64,000 nt of DNA from Suipraeoptans intestinalis (GCF_009696485.1 NZ_VULY01000018.1:1914001-1978000); one strand, 5' to 3'; shown: positions 1 to 9,432, counted from the first letter of the stretch. Numbers and translations are program-made. Notes: generated by a model from the sequence alone, not told the origin.

Positions 1-1
1 G

Positions 2-472
2 TTTATGAAAGGCTGCAACGGAGTCAATCTGGACAGCTATACCCGCAAGCCGTTTTGGGACAGAAGATTGAATTTCAATCACGGTACAGGTCACGGAGTA
101 GGATACCTTCTGAATATTCATGAAGGCCCGGCAGGGATCCGCTGGCGTTATGTAGCCGGAGATACGGAGCCTTTCGAGGCAGGAATGGTGATCACGGATG
201 AGCCCGGAAGATATATCGAGGGCGCTTACGGGATCCGTCTGGAAAACGAACTTCTGGTGTGTGAAGACGAATTAAACGAATTCGGACAGTTTATGCGGTT
301 TGATGTGATCACGTATGTTCCGTTTGACCTGGATGCTATCATACCGGAGTTTATGACGGAAGAAGAGAGAAAGCTTCTGAATACCTATCACCAGTCTGTG
401 TTTGAAAAAGTGTCTCCACATCTGAACGAAGAAGAGAAAGAGTGGCTGGCAAGATACACAAGAGCAGTGTAA
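2..472 (+). CDS. Xaa-Pro aminopeptidase (M24B), C-terminal part only
   Basis: This is the 3' end of a metallopeptidase gene whose beginning lies left of the window. The family removes N-terminal residues preceding proline, using two metal ions held by a pita-bread fold. The visible part carries the HGTGHGVG histidine motif, the glutamate motif ITDEPG and the final glutamate in RLENEL. It aligns from end to end, without gaps, with the last 155 residues of the complete enzyme encoded at 60599-62386, so the two are paralogues about 60 kb apart. An intrinsic terminator follows about 100 bases downstream. The only oddity is DEPGRY where the paralogue has DEPGIY. The family assignment is secure; the exact substrate is inferred. 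Confidence 0.93.
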   Translation, partial: FMKGCNGVNLDSYTRKPFWDRRLNFNHGTGHGVGYLLNIHEGPAGIRWRYVAGDTEPFEAGMVITDEPGRYIEGAYGIRLENELLVCEDELNEFGQFMRFDVITYVPFDLDAIIPEFMTEEERKLLNTYHQSVFEKVSPHLNEEEKEWLARYTRAV

Positions 473-570
473 GCTGAAAAGAGACCGCTTGAGAAGACGG
501 ACGGAAAATGAGCCGGACGAAAAAGCGAAAACGAAAGAAAATATCCGTATAGAAATAAAAAAGAGAAAAA

Positions 571-625
571 GGATCCAGATCCTGGCAAAGGAGAAATTCC
601 AGAGCCAGATCCGGGTTCTTTTTTT
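571..625 (+). terminator. Intrinsic terminator after the first aminopeptidase gene
   Basis: The arms GATCCTGGC (578-586) and GCCAGATC (604-611) pair with one bulge and are followed by a run of seven T at 619-625. It closes the aminopeptidase transcript before the dcw promoter. The rest of the 300-base gap (473-772) holds only the promoter and MraZ boxes listed separately. Confidence 0.65.
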
Positions 626-664
626 CGTGTGAGAGCGATTTCACGAAAAAGAATGAAAAATCGC

Positions 665-693
665 TTGCATTCCCTGAAAATATGCTATAGAAT
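665..693 (+). promoter_or_regulatory. Sigma-A promoter of the dcw cluster
   Basis: A -35 box TTGCAT (665-670) and a -10 box TAGAAT (688-693) are separated by 17 bp. It lies just upstream of the MraZ boxes and 80 bases before mraZ. Confidence 0.7.
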
Positions 694-700
694 GTGTGTA

Positions 701-740
701 AGTGGTAGAAAGTGGTAAGTTGTGGTGAAAAGTGGTAAAA
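701..740 (+). promoter_or_regulatory. MraZ operator: four 10-bp direct repeats
   Basis: Four tandem units with exact 10-bp period begin at 701, 711, 721 and 731; each starts with (A/T)GTGGT. A fifth GTGG occurs at 753-756. MraZ is known to bind GTGG-type direct repeats spaced one helical turn apart upstream of its own gene and repress the dcw operon. The repeats lie immediately downstream of the predicted start site, so bound MraZ would block elongation or initiation. Confidence 0.85.
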
Positions 741-772
741 CCACATGGCTAAGTGGAAGAAGGTGAGACCAG

Positions 773-1213
773 GTGCTGAAAGGAGAATACAGTCACAACA
801 TAGATGCCAAAGGAAGGATGATCATACCTTCCAAGATTCGTGACGGACTTGGGGAGAAGTTCGTGATCACGAAGGGGATGGATGCGTGTCTGTATGTATA
901 CCCGGAAGACGAATGGAATCGCTTTGAAGCACAGTTAAATGCCCTGCCGACAACCACGGACAAAAAGGCCAGACAGTTTGCGTACTTTTTTCAAGGAAGT
1001 GCAACGGACGGAGATCTGGATAAACAAGGAAGAACGTTGATTCCATCGGTGCTCAGAGAATTTGCACACCTGGACAAAGAGGTGGTGCTGGTCGGTATGG
1101 GGAAGCGTGCCGAAATCTGGGACAAGGCAAGATGGAATGCAGCGAATGCTGAAGTGGAACAGAACATAGAGGAGATCGCCTCCGATATGGAAGCCAGCGG
1201 ATTCAGTATCTAA
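773..1213 (+). CDS. mraZ: Transcriptional regulator MraZ
   Basis: MraZ is a DNA-binding regulator of the division and cell-wall cluster. The 146 residues contain two tandem SpoVT/AbrB-like halves, each with a DxxGR-type signature (NIDAKGRMIIP near residue 10 and LDKQGRTLIP near residue 83), the usual architecture and length. The start is GTG at 773, preceded by GAAGGTGAG at a good distance; no better ATG exists. It is the first gene of the dcw operon, 12 bases before rsmH, and the four GTGG repeats at 701-740 are its expected autoregulatory site. Confidence 0.96.
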   Translation: MLKGEYSHNIDAKGRMIIPSKIRDGLGEKFVITKGMDACLYVYPEDEWNRFEAQLNALPTTTDKKARQFAYFFQGSATDGDLDKQGRTLIPSVLREFAHLDKEVVLVGMGKRAEIWDKARWNAANAEVEQNIEEIASDMEASGFSI

Positions 1214-1225
1214 GAGGGAGAAGAT

Positions 1226-2176
1226 ATGGAATTCAAACACAGGTCGGTTTTATTGGAGGAGACCATAGAGGGTCTTCAGATCCGGAAAGATGGCATCTAT
1301 GTGGATGGGACACTCGGCGGAGGCGGACATACGCTGGAGATATGTAAACGCCTGGGAGAAAAAGGGAGTATTGTAGGAATAGACCAGGATCAAGCTGCTG
1401 TTAGGGCAGCTTCGATCCGCTTAAAGGACTTCGGGGAGAAGGTCACGATAGTTTGGAGCAACTACTGTGATATGAAGTTCGTGCTCCAACAACTGCAGAT
1501 TGACAAGGTAGATGGGATCATCCTTGATCTGGGCGTATCCTCTTATCAGCTGGATACGGCAGAACGGGGATTCTCTTACCGGGAAGACGCCCCCCTTGAT
1601 ATGCGCATGGATACCCGTCAGGAGAAGACGGCAAGGGACATTGTCAATGGCTATAGTGAGACGGAGCTTTTTCGCGTCATCCGTGACTACGGGGAAGAAA
1701 AGTTTGCAAGAAACATTGCAAAAAACATCGTAGAGCGACGTGAGAAAGCTCCCATCTGCACTACAGGGGAGCTGACGGATATCATACGCAGTTCCATTCC
1801 GATGAAATTTCAAAAGAAAGGCGGACATCCGGCAAAGCGTACCTTTCAGGCGATCCGGATCGAACTGAACAAGGAGCTGGAGGTTTTGCGAGAGTCGCTG
1901 GATGATATGATAGAGCTTCTGAATCCGGGCGGCAGGCTTTGTATTATCACCTTTCATTCCCTGGAGGACAGGATCGTGAAAAACGCTTTTCGCAAAAATG
2001 AAGATCCCTGTATCTGTCCGCCGGATTTTCCGGTCTGTGTGTGCGGACGGACATCCAGAGGGAAGGTGATCACCAGGAAGCCTATCCTACCCTCTTCCGA
2101 AGAGATGGAAGAAAACAGCCGCTCCAAAAGTGCAAAGCTTAGGATCTTCCAAAAGGGTTTTGCTGAAGGAGCATAA
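1226..2176 (+). CDS. rsmH: 16S rRNA (cytosine1402-N4)-methyltransferase RsmH
   Basis: RsmH (MraW) uses S-adenosylmethionine to methylate N4 of C1402 in the decoding centre of 16S rRNA. The 316-residue product shows the SAM-binding glycine motif [10 protein letters not shown] near residue 28, the DLGVSS motif near residue 100 and the conserved ITFHSLEDR segment near residue 240, with a Cys-rich insert after it. The start ATG at 1226 follows GAGGGAGAAG. It is second in the dcw operon, as in most bacteria. Confidence 0.97.
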   Translation: MEFKHRSVLLEETIEGLQIRKDGIYVDGTLGGGGHTLEICKRLGEKGSIVGIDQDQAAVRAASIRLKDFGEKVTIVWSNYCDMKFVLQQLQIDKVDGIILDLGVSSYQLDTAERGFSYREDAPLDMRMDTRQEKTARDIVNGYSETELFRVIRDYGEEKFARNIAKNIVERREKAPICTTGELTDIIRSSIPMKFQKKGGHPAKRTFQAIRIELNKELEVLRESLDDMIELLNPGGRLCIITFHSLEDRIVKNAFRKNEDPCICPPDFPVCVCGRTSRGKVITRKPILPSSEEMEENSRSKSAKLRIFQKGFAEGA

Positions 2177-2340
2177 AAATCCGTGCAGATACAAAAAGCC
2201 GGAAGGCGCGGCGTAAAAAGAGAAGGAAAAGATCGCAGCATGGAAGCTGTATAAAGATTTGAAAAAATATAGATGTAGTAAAAAAGAAACGTATAAGGCG
2301 GGCAGGACCGTACAAGAATTTACACAGGAGAGAAAGGCAG

Positions 2341-2898
2341 GTGAAAAAGATGGCAGGGGAAAGAAATTATGCTTCCGGAAATCGCAGATATGACCAGGGA
2401 AGATATGAAAGCTATGGCAGAAGTGCCCGGACAGGGACTTATGTGTATGGCAATGCAGTGGAGAATCCGGTTTACACACCGGAAAGACGGCAGAAAGTAC
2501 AGGAGCCGAAAAGGCAGGTTAGCAGGCAGGTAAAAAGAAACCGGAGGAGAGCGGCCAGAATGAGCCGGGGATATGCCGTCTTTTTAGGATTGTCTTTCGC
2601 TTTGGTGATGGCTATGGGAGTCTATTATGTCAGACTGCAAAATAATGTAGCGGCAGGAAACCGCAATATTATTTACCTGCAGAATGAGTTGACCAGCCTG
2701 AAGGAAAAGAATACTACGGACTATAATGCCGTTATGAATTCCATGAATCTGGAGACAGTCAGACAGAGAGCCCAAAACGACCTGGGAATGATCTACGCCT
2801 CTCCGCAGCAGATGATAGAGTATACCAATCCGGTGGGAGACTATGTAAAGAAATACGAGGCGATCCCAAGCAGCGGAAAGGTATCAAAGCATAAGTGA
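2341..2898 (+). CDS. ftsL: FtsL-like cell division protein
   Basis: A 185-residue bitopic membrane protein in the position where ftsL normally sits, between rsmH and the division penicillin-binding protein. It has a basic, Tyr/Arg-rich cytoplasmic segment of about 75 residues, one transmembrane helix around residues 80-98 and a short extracytoplasmic region that looks coiled-coil (LQNELTSLKEKN and following). FtsL bridges FtsQ/DivIB and FtsB/DivIC to the septal synthase. The cytoplasmic tail is longer than in model organisms. The start is GTG at 2341 with AGGAGAG upstream; an ATG at 2350 is the alternative. The name rests on topology and synteny because FtsL sequences diverge greatly. Confidence 0.8.
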   Translation: MKKMAGERNYASGNRRYDQGRYESYGRSARTGTYVYGNAVENPVYTPERRQKVQEPKRQVSRQVKRNRRRAARMSRGYAVFLGLSFALVMAMGVYYVRLQNNVAAGNRNIIYLQNELTSLKEKNTTDYNAVMNSMNLETVRQRAQNDLGMIYASPQQMIEYTNPVGDYVKKYEAIPSSGKVSKHK

Positions 2899-2994
2899 TG
2901 AGTGGGATGACACAAAAGGTATCCAAAGTAAAAAGATAGCCCCGGCAGTGGAAGCATAGCAATCTTCTGCCAGCGAAACAGTGGGGAGAGTTCT

Positions 2995-4890
2995 ATGGCA
3001 AGAAAGAGACGCAACTTTTTTAACCGAAAAGCTTCTACAGTGATGCAGCGAAAGCTGATCGTTCTAATACTCCTGGTAGCAGGAGTTTTTGCCTGTTTGG
3101 CGGGATATATTATGTGGGAAGCAGGCAGATACAAGGATGAATATACCAGAAAAGTCCTGGATCAGCAGGAGTATGGAGGCCGTGTGATCCCATTTAAGAG
3201 AGGAGATATCCTGGATCGAGGCGGTACCGTTTTGGCTACCAGCGAAAAAGTATACAACGTGGCGCTGGACATCGTGGAAGCAAAAAAGACGGAGAAGTCT
3301 CTGGAGGAAACGCTGAGTGTGCTGGAAGAGTGCTTTGGGATCTCCCGGCAGGAAGTCAAGACGCTGATGGAAGAAAATCCAAAGCTGCGCTATACCATTC
3401 TGAAAAAAGGTGTGGATTATGCCACGGCTGAAACCTTTGAAAAGAAGAAAGAAGACGGAGAACATTCCCTGAACCTGCAGGGAGTCTGGCTGGAAGAAAA
3501 TTATGCAAGAACGTATCCTTATAATACGTTAGCATCGGATGTGATCGGATTTGTATCAGACGGAAATCAGGGAAGTACCGGCCTGGAAGCTTCCTATAAC
3601 GGGATCCTGAACGGAACCGATGGCAGGGAATATGGATATCAGGGAAAAGATGAGACGCTGCAGCGGTCGGTAAAAGAAGCGGAAAATGGAAGCACGCTGG
3701 TTACCACCATAGACCTTCAGGTACAAAGCATCGTAGAGAAACACATCCTTGCGTTTAATGAAGCACATAAAAATGAAGCGACAGAGGGAGAAGGAAGCAA
3801 GACGACGGCTGTACTTGTGATGAATCCACAAAACGGAGAAATTCTGGCAGAAGCTTCTTATCCCAATTACGATCTGAACCACCCGTCCGACCTAAGCAGG
3901 TATTACAGCGAGGAAAAGCAGAAAGAGATGTCGGATGAGGAAAAAAACAAGGTGCTCAACGAACTTTGGAATAATTTTTGTGTCAGCGCCACTTATGAAC
4001 CGGGATCTACGTTCAAGCCCTTTACCATGGCAGCAGCCCTGGAAACCGGGGTTTTATCAGGGGAAGAAACACTTTACTGCGGATCTATGCTACATGTAGG
4101 AGATCATGATATTTACTGTTATGACAAGACGGCGCATGGTACGCAGACGCTAAAGCAGGTGATGGAAAATTCCTGTAATGTAGGCCTGATGCAGATCGGA
4201 GCCGCCATGGGGGCGGAGGCATTCTGCAAATATCAGAGGCTGTTTGGATTTGGAGAGTATACGGGAGTGGATCTTCCGGGGGAAGGAGAAACAAAAGGAC
4301 TGCTCTATACGCCCGAAAATATGGATCCGGCCAGTCTTGCGACGAATGCATTTGGGCAGAATTTTAACGTGACCATGACACAGATGGCGGCATCCTTCAG
4401 CGCACTGATCAACGGAGGCGACTATTATAAGCCTCATCTGGTAAAGCAGATTCAGGATGAACAGGGGAACGTGACAGAAAATAAGGAACCTGTGATTGCC
4501 AAAAAGATCATTTCCAAAGAAACCTGTGAAGTGATCAAGGATCAGCTGCTGGGAGTGGTGGAAGAAGGAACCGGGAAGTCTGCGAAAGTAGAAGGATACG
4601 ATATTGGAGGAAAGACCGGTACGGCAGAAAAGCTGCCAAGAAATAACGGGAAATATCTGGTATCTTTTATAGGATATGTGCCTCAGGAGAATCCGGAGGT
4701 GGTGATCTATGTGGTGATCGACGAGCCCAATGTGGGAAATCAGGCAGTCAGCAGTTACGCAACCCGTCTGTCGGCAGATATTATGGCGGAGATACTTCCT
4801 TACCTGGGAGTGGAAAAAGTGGCGGAAACCCAGGGACAGGCGGCAGATGCGAACGGTTCTGCCACGCAGACCGGCAGTACACAGCCATAA
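2995..4890 (+). CDS. Class B penicillin-binding protein (FtsI/PBP2 type)
   Basis: A transpeptidase that crosslinks peptidoglycan, probably at the septum given its place in the dcw cluster. The 631-residue protein has a basic N-terminus, one membrane anchor near residues 19-42, a dimerisation/pedestal domain (R-x-G-I/D-x-x-DRxG type motif near residue 75) and a C-terminal transpeptidase domain. The active-site motifs are complete: STFK with nucleophile Ser338, SCN at 393-395 and KTG at 540-542. No PASTA repeat is present; the tail is a short polar, low-complexity stretch. It could be called ftsI, pbpB or spoVD; sequence alone does not separate vegetative from sporulation paralogues. Confidence 0.93.
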   Translation: MARKRRNFFNRKASTVMQRKLIVLILLVAGVFACLAGYIMWEAGRYKDEYTRKVLDQQEYGGRVIPFKRGDILDRGGTVLATSEKVYNVALDIVEAKKTEKSLEETLSVLEECFGISRQEVKTLMEENPKLRYTILKKGVDYATAETFEKKKEDGEHSLNLQGVWLEENYARTYPYNTLASDVIGFVSDGNQGSTGLEASYNGILNGTDGREYGYQGKDETLQRSVKEAENGSTLVTTIDLQVQSIVEKHILAFNEAHKNEATEGEGSKTTAVLVMNPQNGEILAEASYPNYDLNHPSDLSRYYSEEKQKEMSDEEKNKVLNELWNNFCVSATYEPGSTFKPFTMAAALETGVLSGEETLYCGSMLHVGDHDIYCYDKTAHGTQTLKQVMENSCNVGLMQIGAAMGAEAFCKYQRLFGFGEYTGVDLPGEGETKGLLYTPENMDPASLATNAFGQNFNVTMTQMAASFSALINGGDYYKPHLVKQIQDEQGNVTENKEPVIAKKIISKETCEVIKDQLLGVVEEGTGKSAKVEGYDIGGKTGTAEKLPRNNGKYLVSFIGYVPQENPEVVIYVVIDEPNVGNQAVSSYATRLSADIMAEILPYLGVEKVAETQGQAADANGSATQTGSTQP

Positions 4891-4936
4891 AGAAAACAAT
4901 AAGATACTCAGCAAAGTACGCAGAGAGGATAGGATT

Positions 4937-5893
4937 ATGAACGAAAAAGTATGGCTGCCGATTCTGGCAGGATTTGTGGTAAGTGCCATTTTGGGACCTG
5001 TGATCATACCGGTGCTACAGAAAATGAAAATGGGACAGACGGAGCGGGAAGAAGGAGTGCAGGCACATTTGAAAAAAGCGGGAACCCCCACGATGGGCGG
5101 AGTGATCTTCCTGCTTAGCATTACACTGGTCTCTCTTTTCTATGTCAGGGAATTTCCTCACGTGATCCCTGTCCTGTTTGTGACGCTGGGCTTTGGCCTG
5201 ATCGGATTTTGGGACGATTACCTGAAGGTTGTAAAAAAGGATCCCGACGGTTTGCTGCCCAAGCAGAAAATGGCTTTGCAGATAGGAGTGACGGGCATAT
5301 TTGCTTTCTATATGATCCGGTTTACCGACGTGTCTTTGGCAATGCGGATCCCGTTTTTAAAAGACACCCTGCTGGATATCGGCTGGCTGGCGATCCCGCT
5401 TATGTTTTTTGCGGTGATCGGCACGGTGAACGGAGTGAACTTTACAGACGGACTGGATGGTCTGGCTTCTACTGTGACGGCAGTGGTGGCAGGATTTTTT
5501 ACGATGACAAGCCTCTGGCTTTCCGGAGGGATAGAGCCGGTCACGTCAGCAGTGCTGGGGGCTCTTCTTGGATTTTTGCTCTACAACGTTTATCCGGCCA
5601 AGGTCTTTATGGGAGATACCGGATCCCTGGCGCTGGGAGGATTTGTGGCGGCGTCGGCTTATATGCTTCAGATGCCGGTATTTATCGTGATCATAGGCCT
5701 GATCTATCTGGTGGAAGTGCTGTCTGTGATGATACAGGTAACTTACTTTAAAAAAACAGGCGGAAAGAGAATTTTTAAAATGGCTCCCATTCACCATCAT
5801 TTTGAGCTGTGCGGATGGTCGGAGACCAGAGTGGTAGCCGTTTTTGGGATCCTGACGATCCTGCTTTGCATCATCGGATTTTTGGCAGTGTAA
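4937..5893 (+). CDS. mraY: Phospho-N-acetylmuramoyl-pentapeptide transferase MraY
   Basis: MraY transfers phospho-MurNAc-pentapeptide from UDP to undecaprenyl phosphate, forming lipid I on the cytoplasmic face. The 318 residues form about ten membrane helices. Diagnostic motifs are visible: GTPTMGG near residue 53, the DDxxK-type segment FWDDYLKV near residue 94, NFTDGLDGLA near residue 172 and the MAPIHHHFE loop near residue 283, including the catalytic aspartates and histidines. An open frame extends upstream, but the ATG at 4937 follows GAGAGGATAGG and gives the family's normal N-terminus. It follows the pbp gene by 46 bases. Confidence 0.97.
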   Translation: MNEKVWLPILAGFVVSAILGPVIIPVLQKMKMGQTEREEGVQAHLKKAGTPTMGGVIFLLSITLVSLFYVREFPHVIPVLFVTLGFGLIGFWDDYLKVVKKDPDGLLPKQKMALQIGVTGIFAFYMIRFTDVSLAMRIPFLKDTLLDIGWLAIPLMFFAVIGTVNGVNFTDGLDGLASTVTAVVAGFFTMTSLWLSGGIEPVTSAVLGALLGFLLYNVYPAKVFMGDTGSLALGGFVAASAYMLQMPVFIVIIGLIYLVEVLSVMIQVTYFKKTGGKRIFKMAPIHHHFELCGWSETRVVAVFGILTILLCIIGFLAV

Positions 5894-5905
5894 GGAGATG
5901 AGAAC

Positions 5906-7246
5906 ATGAAATTTACCGGGAAGAAGGCACTGGTATTTGGAACGGGACTAAGCGGGATTGCAGCGGCGGATCTGCTCAGTGAGAACCAGATAAAAGTAGT
6001 GTTGTACGATGAAAAACAGGTAGAAGAGGAAAAACTTCTGGAGAGACTGAAGCACAGGGAGCTTGTGCAGATCTATAGCGGAAAGCTGCCAAAGGAGGTA
6101 AAAGACGGGATAGATTCTGTTATTCTAAGTCCGGGAGTACCCTTAGACAGTCCGCTGGTGGAAGAGCTGAAGGCCTCCGGAAAAAGCATCCTGGGGGAAG
6201 TGGAACTGGCATACCGATTTGCAAAAGGAGATGTGCTGGCGATCACGGGAACCAACGGAAAGACCACTACCACGGCGCTTCTGGGAGAGATCATGAAGGG
6301 CTTTCAGAGAGAGGTATTTGTGGTGGGAAACATAGGAAATCCCTACACCTCCGTAGCGGAACAAATGACGGAAAACTCCGTCACGGTAGCAGAGGTCAGC
6401 AGTTTTCAGCTGGAGACCATAGAGACCTTCCGCCCCAGAGTCAGCGCGATCCTGAATGTGACGCCGGATCATCTGAACCGTCATCATACGATGGAGGCAT
6501 ACTGGGAGGCGAAAGCTGCCATTACACGAAATCAAAGGGCGGAGGACACCTGCATTTTAAATTATGAGGATCCCTATACCCGAAATCTGGCGGAAAAAAT
6601 CCCGGCCAGAGTCGTTTTCTTTTCCAGCCGGAGAGTGCTGGAAGACGGGATCTATCTGAAAGACGGAAAGATTTTTGTGGGACAGGAAGCCTTTTGCGAT
6701 ACGAAAGATCTGCAGATACTGGGCACACACAATTATGAGAATGTGATGGCGGCAGTCGGAATGGCCATCGCCTATGGGGTTCCAAAGGAGACGGTGAAAA
6801 AAGCGGTGCTGGCCTTTGGCGGTGTGGAGCACCGGATCGAGTATGTGGCAGAAAAGCATAAGGTGGCTTATTATAACGATTCCAAGGGAACCAATCCGGA
6901 TGCGGCAATCAAGGGGATCCAGGCTATGAACCGGCCTACCGTGCTGATCGGAGGAGGATATGACAAGGACTCCCATTACAAAGAGTGGATCGAGAGCTTC
7001 CAGGGAAAAGTAAGAAAGCTGGTACTGGTGGGAGATACCAAAGAAAAGATTGCAAAAGAAGCGGAAGCGTGTGGATTTTTTGAGTATGTGTTTGCGGATA
7101 CCTTCCAGGAGGCGGTAGCTCTTGCAGCCGATCTGGCGCAGGAAGGAGATGCGGTCCTGCTGTCGCCGGCCTGTGCAAGCTGGGACATGTTTCCAAACTA
7201 TGAGGCGAGAGGAGAAACGTTTAAAGAACTGGTGCGGGCTTTGTAG
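5906..7246 (+). CDS. murD: UDP-N-acetylmuramoylalanine--D-glutamate ligase MurD
   Basis: MurD adds D-glutamate to UDP-MurNAc-L-alanine with ATP. The 446-residue protein has an N-terminal Rossmann domain that binds the UDP substrate (KKALVFGTGLSGIA), a central ATPase domain with GTNGKT at residues 115-120, the Mur-ligase histidine segment NVTPDHLNRH, and a C-terminal domain with DSKGTNPDA and SPACASWDMF. Length and motifs are normal. The gene follows mraY by 12 bases with AAGGAG at the start. Confidence 0.97.
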   Translation: MKFTGKKALVFGTGLSGIAAADLLSENQIKVVLYDEKQVEEEKLLERLKHRELVQIYSGKLPKEVKDGIDSVILSPGVPLDSPLVEELKASGKSILGEVELAYRFAKGDVLAITGTNGKTTTTALLGEIMKGFQREVFVVGNIGNPYTSVAEQMTENSVTVAEVSSFQLETIETFRPRVSAILNVTPDHLNRHHTMEAYWEAKAAITRNQRAEDTCILNYEDPYTRNLAEKIPARVVFFSSRRVLEDGIYLKDGKIFVGQEAFCDTKDLQILGTHNYENVMAAVGMAIAYGVPKETVKKAVLAFGGVEHRIEYVAEKHKVAYYNDSKGTNPDAAIKGIQAMNRPTVLIGGGYDKDSHYKEWIESFQGKVRKLVLVGDTKEKIAKEAEACGFFEYVFADTFQEAVALAADLAQEGDAVLLSPACASWDMFPNYEARGETFKELVRAL

Positions 7247-7258
7247 AAAGGGAAGAGT

Positions 7259-8023
7259 ATGGGACAGATCAAGGAACAAAAGACAAAGAAAAAGAGATAC
7301 CGCCTGTATGGAGCTTTGGTACTGCTTTTGGGACTGGCTATCATCGTCCTCAGCTTTCTGATCCTTTTCCACACACAGGCGATCGAGGTGGAAGGAAACG
7401 AATATTCTTCCAAAGAAGAAATTGTGCAGTTGATAAAGAAAGATAAATATTCTTTTAACACGGTTTATGTGTGGGTAAAGTACATGGCGGGAAAAGGAGA
7501 GAAGATTCCCTGTCTGGAAAAAATGGAAGTCCGGATCCGGCGACCGTGGATCCTGCAGGTGAAAGTCAAAGAAAAGCCCATTTATGGATACAGAGAAGGA
7601 AAAGACGGGTATGATTATTTTGACGGGGACGGATATCTCATCCATCAGGACGCAAAGCAGATAGAGAAGGTACCTGTTTTTGAAGGAGTGGAATGGAAAG
7701 AGATGAAACTCTATGAAAAGGTCAAAACAGACAAGGATCAGCTTTTTGAAAAAATGCTGCAGGTGTCCGGAGAGATGAAGGAACGGGAGCTTTATCCGCA
7801 GAAGATCAAAGGAGAAGATAACCGGATCTCCCTGCTTTTGGGAACGGTCTGGGTGCAGCTGGGATCGTCGGCCACAGCCGAGCAGATCGCGCAAATTCCG
7901 CCGATCCTGGAGAAGCTTGGAGACCAGTCGGGAACTCTGCATTTGGAAAATTACGAAAAGAACAGTAAAATTATTACATTTCGTATCGGAGAGCTTCCGG
8001 AAGAAGTGAAAAATACAGAATAA
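7259..8023 (+). CDS. ftsQ: Cell division protein FtsQ/DivIB
   Basis: A 254-residue bitopic protein that scaffolds FtsL and FtsB in the divisome. A basic cytoplasmic tail of about 18 residues is followed by one membrane helix (near residues 19-38), then a POTRA-type domain beginning IEVEGNEYSSKEEI and a beta domain. The start ATG at 7259 follows AAGGGAAGAG, 12 bases after murD. In many relatives ftsW and murG lie between murD and ftsQ; here nothing separates them. The tail after the beta domain is short. Confidence 0.88.
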   Translation: MGQIKEQKTKKKRYRLYGALVLLLGLAIIVLSFLILFHTQAIEVEGNEYSSKEEIVQLIKKDKYSFNTVYVWVKYMAGKGEKIPCLEKMEVRIRRPWILQVKVKEKPIYGYREGKDGYDYFDGDGYLIHQDAKQIEKVPVFEGVEWKEMKLYEKVKTDKDQLFEKMLQVSGEMKERELYPQKIKGEDNRISLLLGTVWVQLGSSATAEQIAQIPPILEKLGDQSGTLHLENYEKNSKIITFRIGELPEEVKNTE

Positions 8024-8047
8024 AACAAGAAAAATAAAGGATTTCTA

Positions 8048-8076
8048 TTGAAATTTTCAAAAAAAGCCGATATGAT
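8048..8076 (+). promoter_or_regulatory. Sigma-A promoter of ftsZ
   Basis: TTGAAA (8048-8053) and TATGAT (8071-8076) are spaced by 17 bp, 86 bases before the ftsZ start. It would let ftsZ be expressed independently of the rest of the dcw operon. Confidence 0.8.
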
Positions 8077-8161
8077 AGAACATATATAGCAATTCAAGAA
8101 ATGTATTGTTTTATGTATGGGATGTATAATATGAATGAGGAAGATAAAGGAGGACAAACCC

Positions 8162-9364
8162 TTGCTGGAGATTAAAACAAACGAATCCGAAGCGGCAGCA
8201 AAGATCATAGTGGTCGGAGTTGGCGGCGGCGGAAATAACGCAGTAAACCGAATGATTGCCGAACAGATCGTCGGCGTGGAATTTATAGCCATCAATACAG
8301 ATAAACAGGCGCTTCAGCTGTGCAAGGCGCCTACCCTGATGCAGATCGGAGACAAGATCACAAAGGGGCTGGGAGCAGGAGCGAGACCGGAGATCGGAGA
8401 AAAGGCAGCAGAGGAAAGTGCGGAAGAAGTTGCTGCAGCGTTAAAGGGAGCCGACATGGTGTTTGTGACCTGTGGTATGGGCGGAGGTACCGGTACCGGT
8501 GCGACGCCGGTAGTAGCAAGGATCGCAAAGGAGCAGGGAGCCTTGACGGTAGGAGTGGTGACCAAGCCGTTCCGTTTTGAATCCAAGACCCGTATGAACA
8601 ATGCATTGACCGGTATAGAAAAGCTGAAGGAAAGCGTGGATACGCTGATCGTGATCCCAAATGACAAGCTTCTGGAAGTGGTAGACAGAAGGACGACGAT
8701 GCCGGAGGCTCTGAAGAAGGCAGACGAAGTACTGCAGCAGGGTATTCAGGGTATCACGGACCTGATCAATGTTCCGTCCCTGATCAATCTGGACTTTGCT
8801 GACGTTCAGACTGTTATGACGGATAAGGGTATCGCCCATATCGGTATCGGACAGGGACGCGGCGACGACAAGGCGCTGGAGGCAGTAAAGCAGGCAGTAG
8901 CAAGCCCGCTGCTTGAGACGACTATCGCAGGAGCTTCCCATGTGATCATCAACGTATCCGGAGATATTACCCTGATGGATGCTTCCGATGCGGCTGAGTA
9001 TGTGCAGGAGTTGGCGGGAGAGGATGCAAACATCATCTTTGGTGCTATGTACGACGACTCCAGAGCAGATGAAGCGACCATTACAGTGATCGCTACCGGG
9101 CTGCATAACGTGGGAGGAAGCACCAACAAATTAAAATCCCGTTTGGACAGCACGAGAAATGCAGGAGTGTCCCGTCCTTCAGGAGTCGGACTTTCCGGGT
9201 ATGACAGACAGGCATCTCCCGTTTCCAGGGCTTCTGCAGCAGAGAGACCGGCAGCGCCTGCCAGAACCGGCGGCACCATGCCTACTCTGGAAACGCCAAA
9301 GGCACCTTCCAGTAAGGTAAAAGAACAGTCCATTAAGATTCCGGATTTCTTTAAAAAGTCATAG
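8162..9364 (+). CDS. ftsZ: Cell division protein FtsZ
   Basis: FtsZ is the tubulin-like GTPase that polymerises into the cytokinetic ring. The 400-residue protein has the tubulin signature GGGTGTG at residues 107-113, the T7 loop region [11 protein letters not shown] with its catalytic aspartate near residue 212, a variable linker rich in Ala, Pro and Ser, and the C-terminal peptide IPDFFKK that binds partner proteins such as FtsA and SepF. The start is taken as TTG at 8162 because AAAGGAGG at 8146-8153 sits 8 bases upstream; the in-frame ATG at 8135 lies before that ribosome site. A dedicated promoter precedes it and an intrinsic terminator follows. Confidence 0.97.
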   Translation: MLEIKTNESEAAAKIIVVGVGGGGNNAVNRMIAEQIVGVEFIAINTDKQALQLCKAPTLMQIGDKITKGLGAGARPEIGEKAAEESAEEVAAALKGADMVFVTCGMGGGTGTGATPVVARIAKEQGALTVGVVTKPFRFESKTRMNNALTGIEKLKESVDTLIVIPNDKLLEVVDRRTTMPEALKKADEVLQQGIQGITDLINVPSLINLDFADVQTVMTDKGIAHIGIGQGRGDDKALEAVKQAVASPLLETTIAGASHVIINVSGDITLMDASDAAEYVQELAGEDANIIFGAMYDDSRADEATITVIATGLHNVGGSTNKLKSRLDSTRNAGVSRPSGVGLSGYDRQASPVSRASAAERPAAPARTGGTMPTLETPKAPSSKVKEQSIKIPDFFKKS

Positions 9365-9379
9365 ATCATAATACAAAAG

Positions 9380-9422
9380 GAAAGCCGAATGTGTGTAGGA
9401 TGCATACATTCGGCTTTATTTG
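9380..9422 (+). terminator. Intrinsic terminator after ftsZ
   Basis: The arms AAAGCCGAATGTGTG (9381-9395) and CATACATTCGGCTTT (9403-9417) form a long stem followed by a T-rich tail, closing the dcw transcript 16 bases after the ftsZ stop. Confidence 0.88.
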
Positions 9423-9432
9423 TAAAAGCGAC

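Noticed and set aside
6557-7942. 461-codon minus-strand open frame opposite murD and ftsQ
   Set aside because: Pure antisense shadow of well-supported genes; composition (Phe/His/Leu-rich) is typical of shadows.
8135-8161. ATG at 8135 as the ftsZ start
   Set aside because: The ribosome site AAAGGAGG lies downstream of that ATG; TTG at 8162 is placed correctly and gives the usual FtsZ N-terminus.
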